A stretch of 64,000 nucleotides of DNA from Pseudomonadota bacterium (GTDB lineage: Bacteria > Pseudomonadota > Alphaproteobacteria > Rhodospirillales > Magnetospirillaceae), in contig JAJXWP010000016.1 of the NCBI GenBank assembly GCA_021781575.1, forward strand, positions 22,882 through 86,881. The letters run 5' to 3'. How positions within the stretch are numbered: position 1 is the first letter of the stretch; every line of letters begins with the position of its first letter. This document shows positions 39,141-46,544 of the stretch, one piece after another. The position numbers and the translations under genes are program-made. The notes beneath the pieces were generated by a model. The model worked only from the letters and a program-made list of their open reading frames with translations. It was not told the DNA's origin and ran no database searches.

Positions 39141-39401
39141 ATGGTGACCAAATTGCGTAGATTCCCATCATCGGTATATCTGACTCAGCTTGAGTGCGAG
39201 CGTCGCGATTATCTGGCTCAATCTGAAGGCTTGTCCGCAAGTGCATGGCTTGCCCAGCGGATTAACAACGCTTGGTGCGAGTGCTGGGGGCCGAACGTGA
39301 AGCCCAGCGACCTCCGCGAAGCTGCTGAACGCGTTCCGGCTGCTGATAACCGCCGTCAGTTTCGCGACGCCAACGGCAAACTCAAGAGGGTGCCGCGGTG
39401 A
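39141..39401 (+). CDS. Small ribbon-helix-helix-like protein
   Basis: 86 aa. The N-terminal half has the pattern of a ribbon-helix-helix DNA-binding domain: a short strand (SSVYLTQ), a helix (ECERRDYLAQSEG) and a second helix (SASAWLAQRINNA). The C-terminal half is basic and unassigned. Such proteins act as autorepressors or relaxosome/partition accessories. ATG 39141 was chosen as the first good start for this fold. Its stop overlaps the GTG of the next gene (GTGATG at 39398). Confidence 0.5.
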   Translation: MVTKLRRFPSSVYLTQLECERRDYLAQSEGLSASAWLAQRINNAWCECWGPNVKPSDLREAAERVPAADNRRQFRDANGKLKRVPR

Positions 39402-40153
39402 TGAAATATGCAATAGAGCGCCTAATCGGCCTTGGTGAATACGTCGTGGCTCTGAAGCACGACCTGCAGCCGTCTTATCGCCTCGGCTCAGCTTCCGATC
39501 GCAACGTAGCTGATAGCTTAGACAGGTCGGTTGCATGGTTCCGTGACTTCCACCTCGCCGAAGCAATTTGCGAGACCCTGAACGCGCTGAAGCCGTCGAC
39601 CGCTGCCGAGTTTGCCCGCCTGGAGATCCTCGTCAGCCGCCTGCCCGCCGAGATCGAGGCGAGGGAACTGCCGCGCCTAGCCGAGATCGATCTATACGCC
39701 GAAGGTCGGCGGATCGGTCGTGCTCTTCGCGCCGATGGCAGGCCAGGCCGCAGCGAGGCCGAACTGGTGACCACACTGCGGTCGGAGGCGAACCGCGCCG
39801 TCGCATCTCACCGCAGGCGGTTCGTCGCCGAAATCGTCGTGGCGGGAAGCTCCGCGCCGGCGCTCGTCGACCGCGCTGACGAAGCGGCTGTGGTTGCCGC
39901 CGGCCCATGGAGTTGGTCGGGGTCGGCTGTCACGAACGCGGCGGGCGTCCGGCTGCAGGACTACATCCTGGAACCGCTCACGATGGTCGAGGAGGTTGTC
40001 ACCGGTGATGCCCACGACCTTCGCCGTTGCAGGCTGGTGATCCGGCCGACCGTTAAAACCGTGTCGGTCGAGGTGCCCGAGTGCGCCGTCGTTGCGCTGC
40101 AGGGCATGTCGGCGGCTGAATTGGGCGCCTTGGTCCTGAGAGGTGCCGCATGA
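39398..40153 (+). CDS. Unknown protein of the integrative element
   Basis: 251 aa starting at GTG 39398 or the adjacent ATG 39401, overlapping the upstream stop. The middle (about residues 60-150) is Ala/Glu/Arg-rich and helical. The C-terminal third is beta-looking (LVIRPTVKTVSVEVPECAVVAL). I recognise no family. Its stop overlaps the ATG of the following gene (ATGA at 40150), so it is the second gene of a tightly coupled three-gene operon. Confidence 0.55.
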   Translation: MMKYAIERLIGLGEYVVALKHDLQPSYRLGSASDRNVADSLDRSVAWFRDFHLAEAICETLNALKPSTAAEFARLEILVSRLPAEIEARELPRLAEIDLYAEGRRIGRALRADGRPGRSEAELVTTLRSEANRAVASHRRRFVAEIVVAGSSAPALVDRADEAAVVAAGPWSWSGSAVTNAAGVRLQDYILEPLTMVEEVVTGDAHDLRRCRLVIRPTVKTVSVEVPECAVVALQGMSAAELGALVLRGAA

Positions 40154-40692
40154 CTGCACCGTCGAGAGGCTATCGGCTCTCGGTCCCCAATTCGAGGCCG
40201 CAACCGCACACGCCAATCCCCAGGAACGCCAACGAGGGGTTGCCCATTACCGCGGCGCTCCCAGGACAGGCAAAGCCCGTGCGTCCCAAGGAGACCCCCG
40301 GCATGGACGTCCCTTCCTTTATGTTCGTGACCCGAGCCAATCGCCCGTTTCCGACCACTGGAGACCTGACAGAGCGGCTCCAGTGGTGTCGGCAGCACCC
40401 GCAGTTTCCGCTCGTCTGGACGGACGTTGTGAAGACGCTGGCTCTGGCCGACCGGAACAGCACCATTCCGGGTTTCTTCCGCCGCCTGATCATCATGGTG
40501 AAGCCTAACAACCACCGCGTCGTTTTCGCCGGTCAACTCGCCAAGGCGCTTGAGAACGTCGCCTATCTGAAGCCGGTTCCTGGGCTCCTGGCCTATTCGG
40601 GGGGCAAGCTTTGGAGCGGCAAGATCTGGGTATTCCCGAGCCGGCTGGAGCGCCAACACATGGGGGCTGCCACCCAAGAGAGGGCGAGGTAA
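40150..40692 (+). CDS. Unknown protein of the integrative element, last gene of its operon
   Basis: 180 aa. The first about 50 residues are Pro/Arg/Asn-rich and probably disordered. The rest (for example PGFFRRLIIMVKPNNHRVVFA and LLAYSGGKLWSGKIWVFP) could form a small alpha/beta domain. No family recognised. It begins at an ATGA overlap and ends about 20 bp before a strong rho-independent terminator. Confidence 0.55.
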   Translation: MTAPSRGYRLSVPNSRPQPHTPIPRNANEGLPITAALPGQAKPVRPKETPGMDVPSFMFVTRANRPFPTTGDLTERLQWCRQHPQFPLVWTDVVKTLALADRNSTIPGFFRRLIIMVKPNNHRVVFAGQLAKALENVAYLKPVPGLLAYSGGKLWSGKIWVFPSRLERQHMGAATQERAR

Positions 40693-40712
40693 TCTAAGAG
40701 GGCGTTGTAAAG

Positions 40713-40742
40713 AAAAGGCCGCTGCGGGAGCGGCCTTTTTTT
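40713..40742. terminator. Bidirectional rho-independent terminator
   Basis: An 11-bp perfect stem (AAAAGGCCGCT and AGCGGCCTTTT) with loop GCGGG, followed by T's on the plus strand and by T's on the minus strand as well. It lies between convergent operons ending at 40692 (plus) and 40750 (minus) and would stop transcription from both. Confidence 0.9.
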
Positions 40743-40749
40743 AAGCCGG

Positions 40750-41310
40750 CTATTCGTATTTCGTCGTCACACCGCAAACCATTCTGCCGAGCATCCGATG
40801 CTCATAGGCCAACAGTTTGTAGGCGCAAGCCGCTTGGATCAGTTCCGCGTATGGGCCATCCGGGTCGTTCGGATCAGGAATTTCACTAACCAAATCCTTA
40901 GACTTCGCAACGCATTCCCTCTGATACCTCTGGGAAATATCCTCAAGATTAGAGAGTCTGTTGGTCTCAACGATAGACCATCCGGTTCGCCTCAATTTAT
41001 CAAACTGGTCTTTCGTGAGGATATCTGACGCTTCACCAAGTGTCTGATAGGCGTCTGAGACATCGAATGTTTCGCATATATTAGCCGTCTCGAACTCATG
41101 GATGGAACAGACTACGTACCCCAATCCTTGGAGGTGATTTATCTGATCCCGAGAAATGACCTCGAAAATATTGGGCGGAAGCTCCTCCGCCTCCCACGTC
41201 AGCATACCCCACTCATCCAAGACGCGGTACAGGACGCGGCGAAGATTGAGACCGTCGTCAAGTGCATCGCTGAGCATCCGCACGAGTTTGTCTTCAAGCT
41301 TACTGGTCAC
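40750..41310 (-). CDS. Unknown acidic protein of the integrative element
   Basis: 186 aa from a GTG start whose bases overlap the TGA of the preceding small frame (GTGA at 41307-41310). It is acidic and mainly helical, with no membrane segment or recognised motif. The N-terminal segment (MTSKLEDKLVRMLSDALDDG) looks like an amphipathic helix. It is the last gene of the minus-strand operon and ends at the bidirectional terminator. Confidence 0.55.
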   Translation of the reverse strand: MTSKLEDKLVRMLSDALDDGLNLRRVLYRVLDEWGMLTWEAEELPPNIFEVISRDQINHLQGLGYVVCSIHEFETANICETFDVSDAYQTLGEASDILTKDQFDKLRRTGWSIVETNRLSNLEDISQRYQRECVAKSKDLVSEIPDPNDPDGPYAELIQAACAYKLLAYEHRMLGRMVCGVTTKYE

Positions 41311-41451
41311 TCGGGCTTCTCCTTCTCATGCCGCTGGGCGGCGAAGATTTCCTGGGCGTGTTTGAGGATCTTGTCGGGGGGCGTGGCCGGCGAGAATGGC
41401 GTTGCGCAGGTGGCGGACGGCGACGTCGCGGGAGACGTAGAAGCCGACCAA
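41307..41451 (-). pseudogene. Small gene with a +1 frameshift, paralogue of 41964-42128
   Basis: Starts at TTG 41451 behind GGAGGTAACC and encodes MVGFYVSRDVAVRHLRNAIL. It then needs a one-base shift at a C-run (about 41378-41383) to continue as DKILKHAQEIFAAQRHEKEK and stop at 41307-41309. The two halves align with the 54-aa protein at 41964-42128 (IRHLRNALLAG...DEILRRAKETFAAQ). Without the shift the frame ends early. Either a recent frameshift mutation or a homopolymer sequencing error explains it. Confidence 0.6.
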
Positions 41452-41453
41452 GG

Positions 41454-41933
41454 TTACCTCCGCCGGAAACGCTCCTGGAGCGCCCTCAGATTGGCTTCGA
41501 AGTAAGTTTCGACCGTGCGCTCATCGCAACCGGCGACGTCCTCCCGCACCTCAACGCCGGTCCCGTCGGGAAAACAGTAACGCCCCTCGTCGACCCAGAT
41601 GCCGCCCTCGCGGCGGATCACGTCCTCGGCGGTGTACAGGAAGTCCATGCCCGCCCGCGGCTTGAACCGCTTGACCAGCTCGGCCAGTACCAGAAGCGCG
41701 GCGGCGGCCTGACCGCCCCCGAGTTCGGTGCTAACCCGCGCGAACGGTCTGGGCTCTCCGCGGACATGTTTCCGCCACAGCGCCTTATAGGCGTCCAGGT
41801 CCAGTTCCAGCCCGTTTTCCGCGAGAGCATCTAAGGTATCAGCCTCTTTACGGCCTGCGTGGGTGAAGGATTCCCCACTCTTTCGGCACATATACGGAAA
41901 AACAACACCTGACTTTGTTGGCGGGGGCTTCAT
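41454..41933 (-). CDS. Unknown protein of the integrative element
   Basis: 159 aa. The first about 30 residues (MKPPPTKSGVVFPYMC) are uncertain: an alternative overlapping GTG at about 41968 opens another frame that soon ends. The body has a helical stretch (QAAAALLVLAELVKRFKPRAGMDFLY) and an acidic C-terminus (DVAGCDERTVETYFEANLRAL). No family recognised. It lies between the two paralogous small frames. Confidence 0.5.
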   Translation of the reverse strand: MKPPPTKSGVVFPYMCRKSGESFTHAGRKEADTLDALAENGLELDLDAYKALWRKHVRGEPRPFARVSTELGGGQAAAALLVLAELVKRFKPRAGMDFLYTAEDVIRREGGIWVDEGRYCFPDGTGVEVREDVAGCDERTVETYFEANLRALQERFRRR

Positions 41934-41963
41934 ATCGTTTCCAATCGGTCTCGGGGTCGTCGG

Positions 41964-42128
41964 TCACTCGGTCTTTCCCTCCTGCTGCTGGGCGGCGAAG
42001 GTTTCCTTGGCGCGTCTGAGGATCTCGTCGAGGTCGCAGCCGGCGAGGAGGGCGTTGCGCAGGTGGCGGATGGCGATGTCGCGGATGTCGTCGGGGGCGT
42101 CGTGGAGGGGGGTGGGTTGGTCTACCAT
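41964..42128 (-). CDS. 54-aa protein, intact copy of a duplicated small gene
   Basis: Starts at ATG 42128, overlapping the stop of the upstream HTH frame. It encodes a short helical peptide, MVDQPTPLHDAPDDIRDIAI, then RHLRNALLAGCDLDEILRRA and a KETFAAQQ tail. A frameshifted paralogue lies at 41307-41451, so the unit was duplicated within the element. The size suits an antitoxin, anti-repressor or scaffolding peptide; no family recognised. Confidence 0.5.
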   Translation of the reverse strand: MVDQPTPLHDAPDDIRDIAIRHLRNALLAGCDLDEILRRAKETFAAQQQEGKTE

Positions 42129-42439
42129 GGGGCGTTCTCCTTGGTTTGAGGCTTGAGGCGCACCCAGCCGTCGGAGGCGAATTCGACGCCCTTGGACTCG
42201 TAGTAGGTCTGGAGCTTGGTAAGGGGCGAGAGGGTCGGTGTTTCCGGTTTCCATATGGCTGAGGCTGGTCTGGGGAAGGCCGGTGGCGTTGGCCACTTCG
42301 GCGAGCTTCTCCTCGATAGCGTACCGGGCGAGGTTAACCTGGGTGGGTACCAGAGCGGTCGGTTGAATTCAGCGGATCTCCCAATGGATTCTACGGAAAT
42401 TCCGGCCGCGGCCCGAGTGTAGGGCTTCTTCTCGGTCAC
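42122..42439 (-). pseudogene. Frameshifted Xre-type HTH regulator
   Basis: Two overlapping minus-strand frames together make a Cro/CI-type regulator. One frame gives the HTH core (NLARYAIEEKLAEVANATG, then LPQTSLSHMETGNTDPL). The other gives the usual C-terminal end (LTKLQTYYESKGVEFASDGW, then VRLKP). The join is at about 42220-42230, in a C/T-rich run. The first frame has a stop upstream of the HTH and no standard start codon before it. As written neither frame encodes the whole domain, so the gene is broken or the sequence has an indel. A GTG at 42439 overlaps the glycosyltransferase stop. Confidence 0.55.
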
Positions 42440-44649
42440 TCGGCGGCCATTTGTGTTTCGTTGAACGTGACTTCTGCGGCGGCCAATATGTCATTGATCT
42501 GCCGCGCTGTTGCATCTGGTGAAATCAGCAATCCTCGGCCGGCCGTCCTGATTCGCTCCGCAATCGCCCCCAGGTCGAAAGCGACGGCGTCCAGTCCCGC
42601 CGCCCACGCGGTCGAAAGCGCGTAGCACCAAGTCTCTGGCGTGACCGAGGGCAAGAACGCCACATCGGCATCCTGCCGACGCACGAGAGCGACAGCCTCA
42701 TCTTCCTTGTATTTTCCCGTCACCGAGACCCGGCCAGTCGCATAAAGGGCCGCGTCGTTAGCCGTGTAGCCGACAACGACGAATTCTAGTGGAAGGTCAC
42801 GCCTCGCCGCATCGCGAGCACAGGCGACCAGCACGTCGAAACCCTTCTGGTCCCCGATGGCGCCGATCAGGCAGACTTTGCGCTTGCCGGCCCCAGTTGT
42901 CCACAGGCGGCTGACGTTCGACGGCGCCACATCATCCCACGGCGTAACCGTCATTTTCACCTCTGGGAAGTACTGGTGCATCCGGCGGGCAACGCCCTCA
43001 GTCGGCACAACCACCCGGCTGGCGCCGGCCAAGACGCAGGCAGATCGGGTACGCAGTTCGGCAACGGCCATTTTGCACCCATCGCAAGCCTCGCCGCAGT
43101 AGCGGCCATCTGCCGCCAACATCGTGATGGCTGGGCAAAGCCAGCCATAGTCATGCACCAACACGTCATAAGGCAGGCTAAGGCGCTGTGGAAGGCTTAG
43201 CGCGGCTGGGTCATGATCGATGAAGTGATGGATCTCCGCACGCTCGACCTTGGCGCCGCTCAGTGCGCCTACCAGATCTCCTATCTCCCCGTCGGTTTCG
43301 AACATGAGATTCGCCAGCTCAGGCGCGTCGGAGTCCGCGATCCGACAGCGGCCCTTTCCAGCCGGAAGCAACAGGACGGCTCGCTTATCTTCGGTGCCGA
43401 GAGCTGCTGTGCGTTCAGCAAGGTGCCGGGTGATGCCGCCACCACGATCCGGCGCGATCATCAACACACCGCCCCGCTCAGGGCGCCACCGGGCTAGGTC
43501 GAGGTTCCGGCGCGCGATCATGAGCGGATCGTCAGCGATCCAGGTTTGGATCAGTGCGTCGTAGCCCGGATACATCTTTTCGATCATGTTTCCGGCCCGC
43601 TTGATCAGTGCCGCCTTGGCGGGACCGAACGACAGGCCGCCAACGTGGCCGACGAAGACATCAGTCGCCGCCAAGTGGCGCCAGCCGAGGCGTCGCGCTC
43701 GCAGGCAGAAATCTGTCTCTTCGCCGTAGCCGAGGGGGAACCGATCCGTGTCGAAAAGGCCGACTTCGTTGAGGCAGTCCCGGCGGATGTACATGCAGAA
43801 GCCGACACCGGTAGGGATCTCGACGCGATGGTTGGCGTTGGTCTGGTGCGCAAGGCGGTCGAGGGTGGCGCAATCGGCTGCGGTCGGCATGGAGCAGCGC
43901 TCTTCACCTCGTGGCGACGGATAGGTGCAGATGGTGGCGTCGTTGGACAGTGGCGTTACGGTTGCAATGTTGTGTCGGGAATAAGCTGCCGCCCGCAGGC
44001 GGAAGAGCCAATCAGCGGAGACGACGGTGTCAGAGTTAAGCAGCACCACGTCGTGGCTACGGTTGGTATCGGCGCCGATGTTGGCCGTTGCCGGGAACCC
44101 GCGGTTTTCCGAATTGACCATCAACCGTATCTTGCCGGCTCGGCCGAGTGCCAGGAGATCTGATGACAGGCCAGGGTCAGGACTGGCGTCATTGATGACG
44201 ATGATGTCACCGGGCGGACGGTCGGAGACGATCACTGATTGCAGACACGCCAACGTTTCGGCACGGCCCTTGTAGACGGGAATTACGACGTCCACGGCGG
44301 CTGGTTTCGCCATGCCATTATCAGGCCGCTCCGGCGGGAATTCGATCGGCGACGGAAGAAAGACCGATACTCCCGGCAACGGGGCCTTAGACCGTAAAAC
44401 CCGGACGCTTACGCGCCGGCCGTTGATGTGCGGATTACCTTTCAGGGTGATGGAAAAGCCGCAATGGAGTGGCCCGGCTCCGGCGTTGAAAACGTCGACG
44501 CGCTCCAAATCAGCGACCGCACACCCGACGACCTCATCATCGACGACGGCCTCGACGATGAGGGGGATGCACTGCCCAGGAACGGCCGCCCACCCGAATA
44601 CGGATGAACCATCGGCCCCGTCAACGTAGCCGTTAGGTGTGACAATCAT
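42436..44649 (-). CDS. Two-domain glycosyltransferase (GT2 plus GT4-like)
   Basis: 737 aa. An N-terminal beta-rich domain (about residues 1-95, DGSSVFGWAAVPGQ) is followed by a GT2 domain (about 105-350): VDVVIPVYKGRAETLACLQS, IIVINDASPD, LNSDTVVSADWL (DxD-like) and GYGEETDFCLRARRLGW. The C-terminal half (about 380-725) looks like a GT4 enzyme, with KVCLIGAIGDQKGFDVLV, FLPSVTPETWCYALSTAWAAG and GRGLLISPD. It would add sugars to a surface glycan or lipid carrier in the cytoplasm. The start is ATG 44649, with a TTG two codons upstream. As cargo of a mobile element it may alter the cell surface, for example phage receptors; that is inference. Confidence 0.85.
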   Translation of the reverse strand: MIVTPNGYVDGADGSSVFGWAAVPGQCIPLIVEAVVDDEVVGCAVADLERVDVFNAGAGPLHCGFSITLKGNPHINGRRVSVRVLRSKAPLPGVSVFLPSPIEFPPERPDNGMAKPAAVDVVIPVYKGRAETLACLQSVIVSDRPPGDIIVINDASPDPGLSSDLLALGRAGKIRLMVNSENRGFPATANIGADTNRSHDVVLLNSDTVVSADWLFRLRAAAYSRHNIATVTPLSNDATICTYPSPRGEERCSMPTAADCATLDRLAHQTNANHRVEIPTGVGFCMYIRRDCLNEVGLFDTDRFPLGYGEETDFCLRARRLGWRHLAATDVFVGHVGGLSFGPAKAALIKRAGNMIEKMYPGYDALIQTWIADDPLMIARRNLDLARWRPERGGVLMIAPDRGGGITRHLAERTAALGTEDKRAVLLLPAGKGRCRIADSDAPELANLMFETDGEIGDLVGALSGAKVERAEIHHFIDHDPAALSLPQRLSLPYDVLVHDYGWLCPAITMLAADGRYCGEACDGCKMAVAELRTRSACVLAGASRVVVPTEGVARRMHQYFPEVKMTVTPWDDVAPSNVSRLWTTGAGKRKVCLIGAIGDQKGFDVLVACARDAARRDLPLEFVVVGYTANDAALYATGRVSVTGKYKEDEAVALVRRQDADVAFLPSVTPETWCYALSTAWAAGLDAVAFDLGAIAERIRTAGRGLLISPDATARQINDILAAAEVTFNETQMAAE

Positions 44650-44661
44650 GATCAAACACCA

Positions 44662-45060
44662 TTATTGCGCTTGCATAGTAGCACGGGTGGCCGCGGCGAC
44701 AAGGCGCCGAAAAGTTGCAATATTTATGATGTGATCTTTGCATTGATTGATTTTTGGTAGGGAGGAATCCGAAAAGCCGCCGGTGGTGGCGATGCGAGCC
44801 TCAGAACTGGCCGAGGCAGTCATGACAGCCCGCTGGGCCTGGGTCCGGTCGATGCCCAACTCACGGGTGGCGGCGTTGATGCCTCCGGGTTGTTGACCTG
44901 CCTTCCGTTGATGCGGCGCAAGTTGCGCCGCATCGCCTGCCTGCTTCTCCTCCGTCAACCGGACCCACTCGGCTATCATGTCGGCCCGTTCCTGCACCGA
45001 CAGCTCGGCGCGGTGCAGGTTCGCGGAAACGGCCTCGCCCGGCGACCGCCTGGGCCCCGG
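44662..45060 (-). pseudogene. ParB-like protein fragment
   Basis: The minus-strand frame contains ANLHRAELSVQERADMIAEW, continuing VRLTEEKQAG, and then GGINAATRELGIDRTQAQRA. This corresponds to the region following the catalytic/CTPase box of ParB-like plasmid proteins and their HTH. The N-terminal ParB/sulfiredoxin-like box is absent and the residues before about 45040 are low-complexity. The C-terminus after SASSEA also diverges and stops at 44662. It is a truncated remnant, showing plasmid ancestry for part of the element. It runs in the same direction as the glycosyltransferase, 12 bp upstream of it. Confidence 0.6.
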
Positions 45061-45246
45061 TTCCGACCTGGCCGCTGTGGAGGTGGCGGCCGGCGGTTTT
45101 TGAGCCGGCGCGCGCTCCCGCGGGTTTGGGTTCGGCCGGTGCCGTGTCGTTCGGCGTGGGGCGGCTAGACTTTAGATCCTAACCTTCGAACCAAAAACAG
45201 TGGCCGTTGCGGCAAACTCGTCTGATCAACTGGATCGAGGAGCGCA
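45061..45246. other. Upstream region of the excisionase/integrase genes
   Basis: About 190 bp containing low-complexity G/C-rich sequence continuing from the ParB fragment, then an AT-richer stretch (45165-45200) likely to hold the promoter for the excisionase-like gene. No defined promoter boxes were seen. Confidence 0.35.
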
Positions 45247-45600
45247 ATGGCGACACAACACCCCCCCTTTACTCCGAAGACTTTGGCGGCTCGCTGGGGA
45301 TGCAGCGAACGCCACGTCCGCCACCTGATCGAGCAGGAGTTACTCCCTCACTTCAGGGTTGGAAATCTTATCCGCATCCCGTTCGACATCGTAAAGGCTC
45401 ACGAAGAATGCACGACCACTTACCAAAACCCGATGAAATCCGCCTCGGAGTCTTCCGGGGCTATTGGTCCGCAGTCTGGCGTTGCCCCGAACGAGGCACC
45501 CAAAGACGGTCCCTCCGGCTCGCGGCTTCCGCTGATCGCGGCGAAGCCGAGCGGGCACTTGAAGATTACAAGCGTTCCATCATCGTCGAGGGGGGATTGA
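45247..45600 (+). CDS. Excisionase-like HTH protein (AlpA/Xis type)
   Basis: 117 aa. The N-terminal about 45 residues are a MerR-like winged HTH of the excisionase type (FTPKTLAARWGCSERHVRHL, ending FRVGNLIRIP), which binds attachment-site DNA and directs integrase toward excision. The rest is Ser/Pro-rich and is encoded where the integrase gene already begins in another frame. ATG 45247 follows GAGGAGCGCA. The 193-bp overlap with the integrase gene suggests coupled expression; the functional HTH lies entirely before the overlap. Confidence 0.75.
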   Translation: MATQHPPFTPKTLAARWGCSERHVRHLIEQELLPHFRVGNLIRIPFDIVKAHEECTTTYQNPMKSASESSGAIGPQSGVAPNEAPKDGPSGSRLPLIAAKPSGHLKITSVPSSSRGD

Positions 45601-46454
45601 CCGTGGGGCAGTTGATGGAGGTCTATCTCGCGGACAAGGATGTGACGGCGGACGCGCCCGACCGCCTGAGGTACGCCTGGAGGGCCCTCCAGCCACATTT
45701 TGGACACCTCCGGCCCGAACACATCGACCGTGAGAAATGCCGCACTTACGTCGCCGCCCGGCGTGCTGAAGGTCGTGGTGATGGCACAATCCGGAAAGAG
45801 CTGGGAACACTCCGGGCTGGACTTCGGTGGGCAAGGCCGCGTGGTGCTGATCAGTTGTTCGACGTGATCGAGTTGCCGCCAGCCCCACCGCCGAAGGAAC
45901 GGCATTTGACGAAATCGGAGTACCGGCGGCTGCTTGAAGCAGCCGCCGGCAACCAGAAGGCGCGGGTTGCCGAAGATGTCGGGAACCACATCAGGTTGTT
46001 CGTGGTACTTGCGCTAACGACCGGCGGCAGGAAGGAGGCAATCCTCGAATTGACCTGGGATCGTGTGGACTTCGAGCGGGGATTCATCCGCCTGGGTGAT
46101 GGAACCCAACGGGTGAAGGGGCGGGCAACTGTCCCGATGACCGATCAGGCCCGTGAAGAACTGCTAAAAGCCAGGAAAGCGGCACTCACCGATCATGTTG
46201 TTGAGTGGGGCGGGAAACCAGTGAAGGACATAAAGACAGGGTTTCGCCGTGCAGTGGCCGCGGCCGGCCTGGGGGGCGATGTTACTCCCCATACGCTCAG
46301 GCACTCCGCGGCCGTCTGGATGGCCGAGGCCGGTAACAGCATGGCTGAAATCGCCCAATACCTCGGCCATTCCAATAGCGCCATTACCGAAAGGGTCTAC
46401 GCGAGGTTTAGCCCAACCTACCTGAGGAAGGCCAGCACGGCGTTGACGTGGTGA
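45408..46454 (+). CDS. Tyrosine recombinase (integrase)
   Basis: 348 aa. An N-terminal arm-binding/SAM-like core-binding part (about residues 60-150) is followed by the catalytic domain. The visible catalytic residues are Arg in LTTGGRKEAILELTWD (about 205), Lys in RVKGRATVPM, His and Arg in TPHTLRHSAAVW (about 290-300), His in YLGHSNSAITE, and the nucleophile Tyr in RVYARF (about 330). It inserts the element into tRNA-Pro. ATG 45408 lies inside the excisionase-like gene in a different frame; the frame is open further upstream, but that part duplicates the excisionase coding region. Confidence 0.92.
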   Translation: MHDHLPKPDEIRLGVFRGYWSAVWRCPERGTQRRSLRLAASADRGEAERALEDYKRSIIVEGGLTVGQLMEVYLADKDVTADAPDRLRYAWRALQPHFGHLRPEHIDREKCRTYVAARRAEGRGDGTIRKELGTLRAGLRWARPRGADQLFDVIELPPAPPPKERHLTKSEYRRLLEAAAGNQKARVAEDVGNHIRLFVVLALTTGGRKEAILELTWDRVDFERGFIRLGDGTQRVKGRATVPMTDQAREELLKARKAALTDHVVEWGGKPVKDIKTGFRRAVAAAGLGGDVTPHTLRHSAAVWMAEAGNSMAEIAQYLGHSNSAITERVYARFSPTYLRKASTALTW

Positions 46455-46507
46455 GGAGGTTCAATTGCACCAAAGATCACTGTCCCAGGACCGGTTTCTG
46501 GTCAGCA

Positions 46508-46544
46508 AAAAGGCCAGTCAACCCGTTGGATTGATTGGCCTTTT
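46508..46544 (-). terminator. Element-borne terminator downstream of the restored tRNA-Pro
   Basis: On the minus strand AAAAGGCCAATCAA pairs with TTGACTGGCCTTTT (one G-T pair), giving a 14-bp stem followed by T's. It begins 4 bases after the tRNA CCA. It differs in sequence from the host terminator displaced to 34122-34158, so the element brings its own terminator with its tRNA 3' half. Confidence 0.85.
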
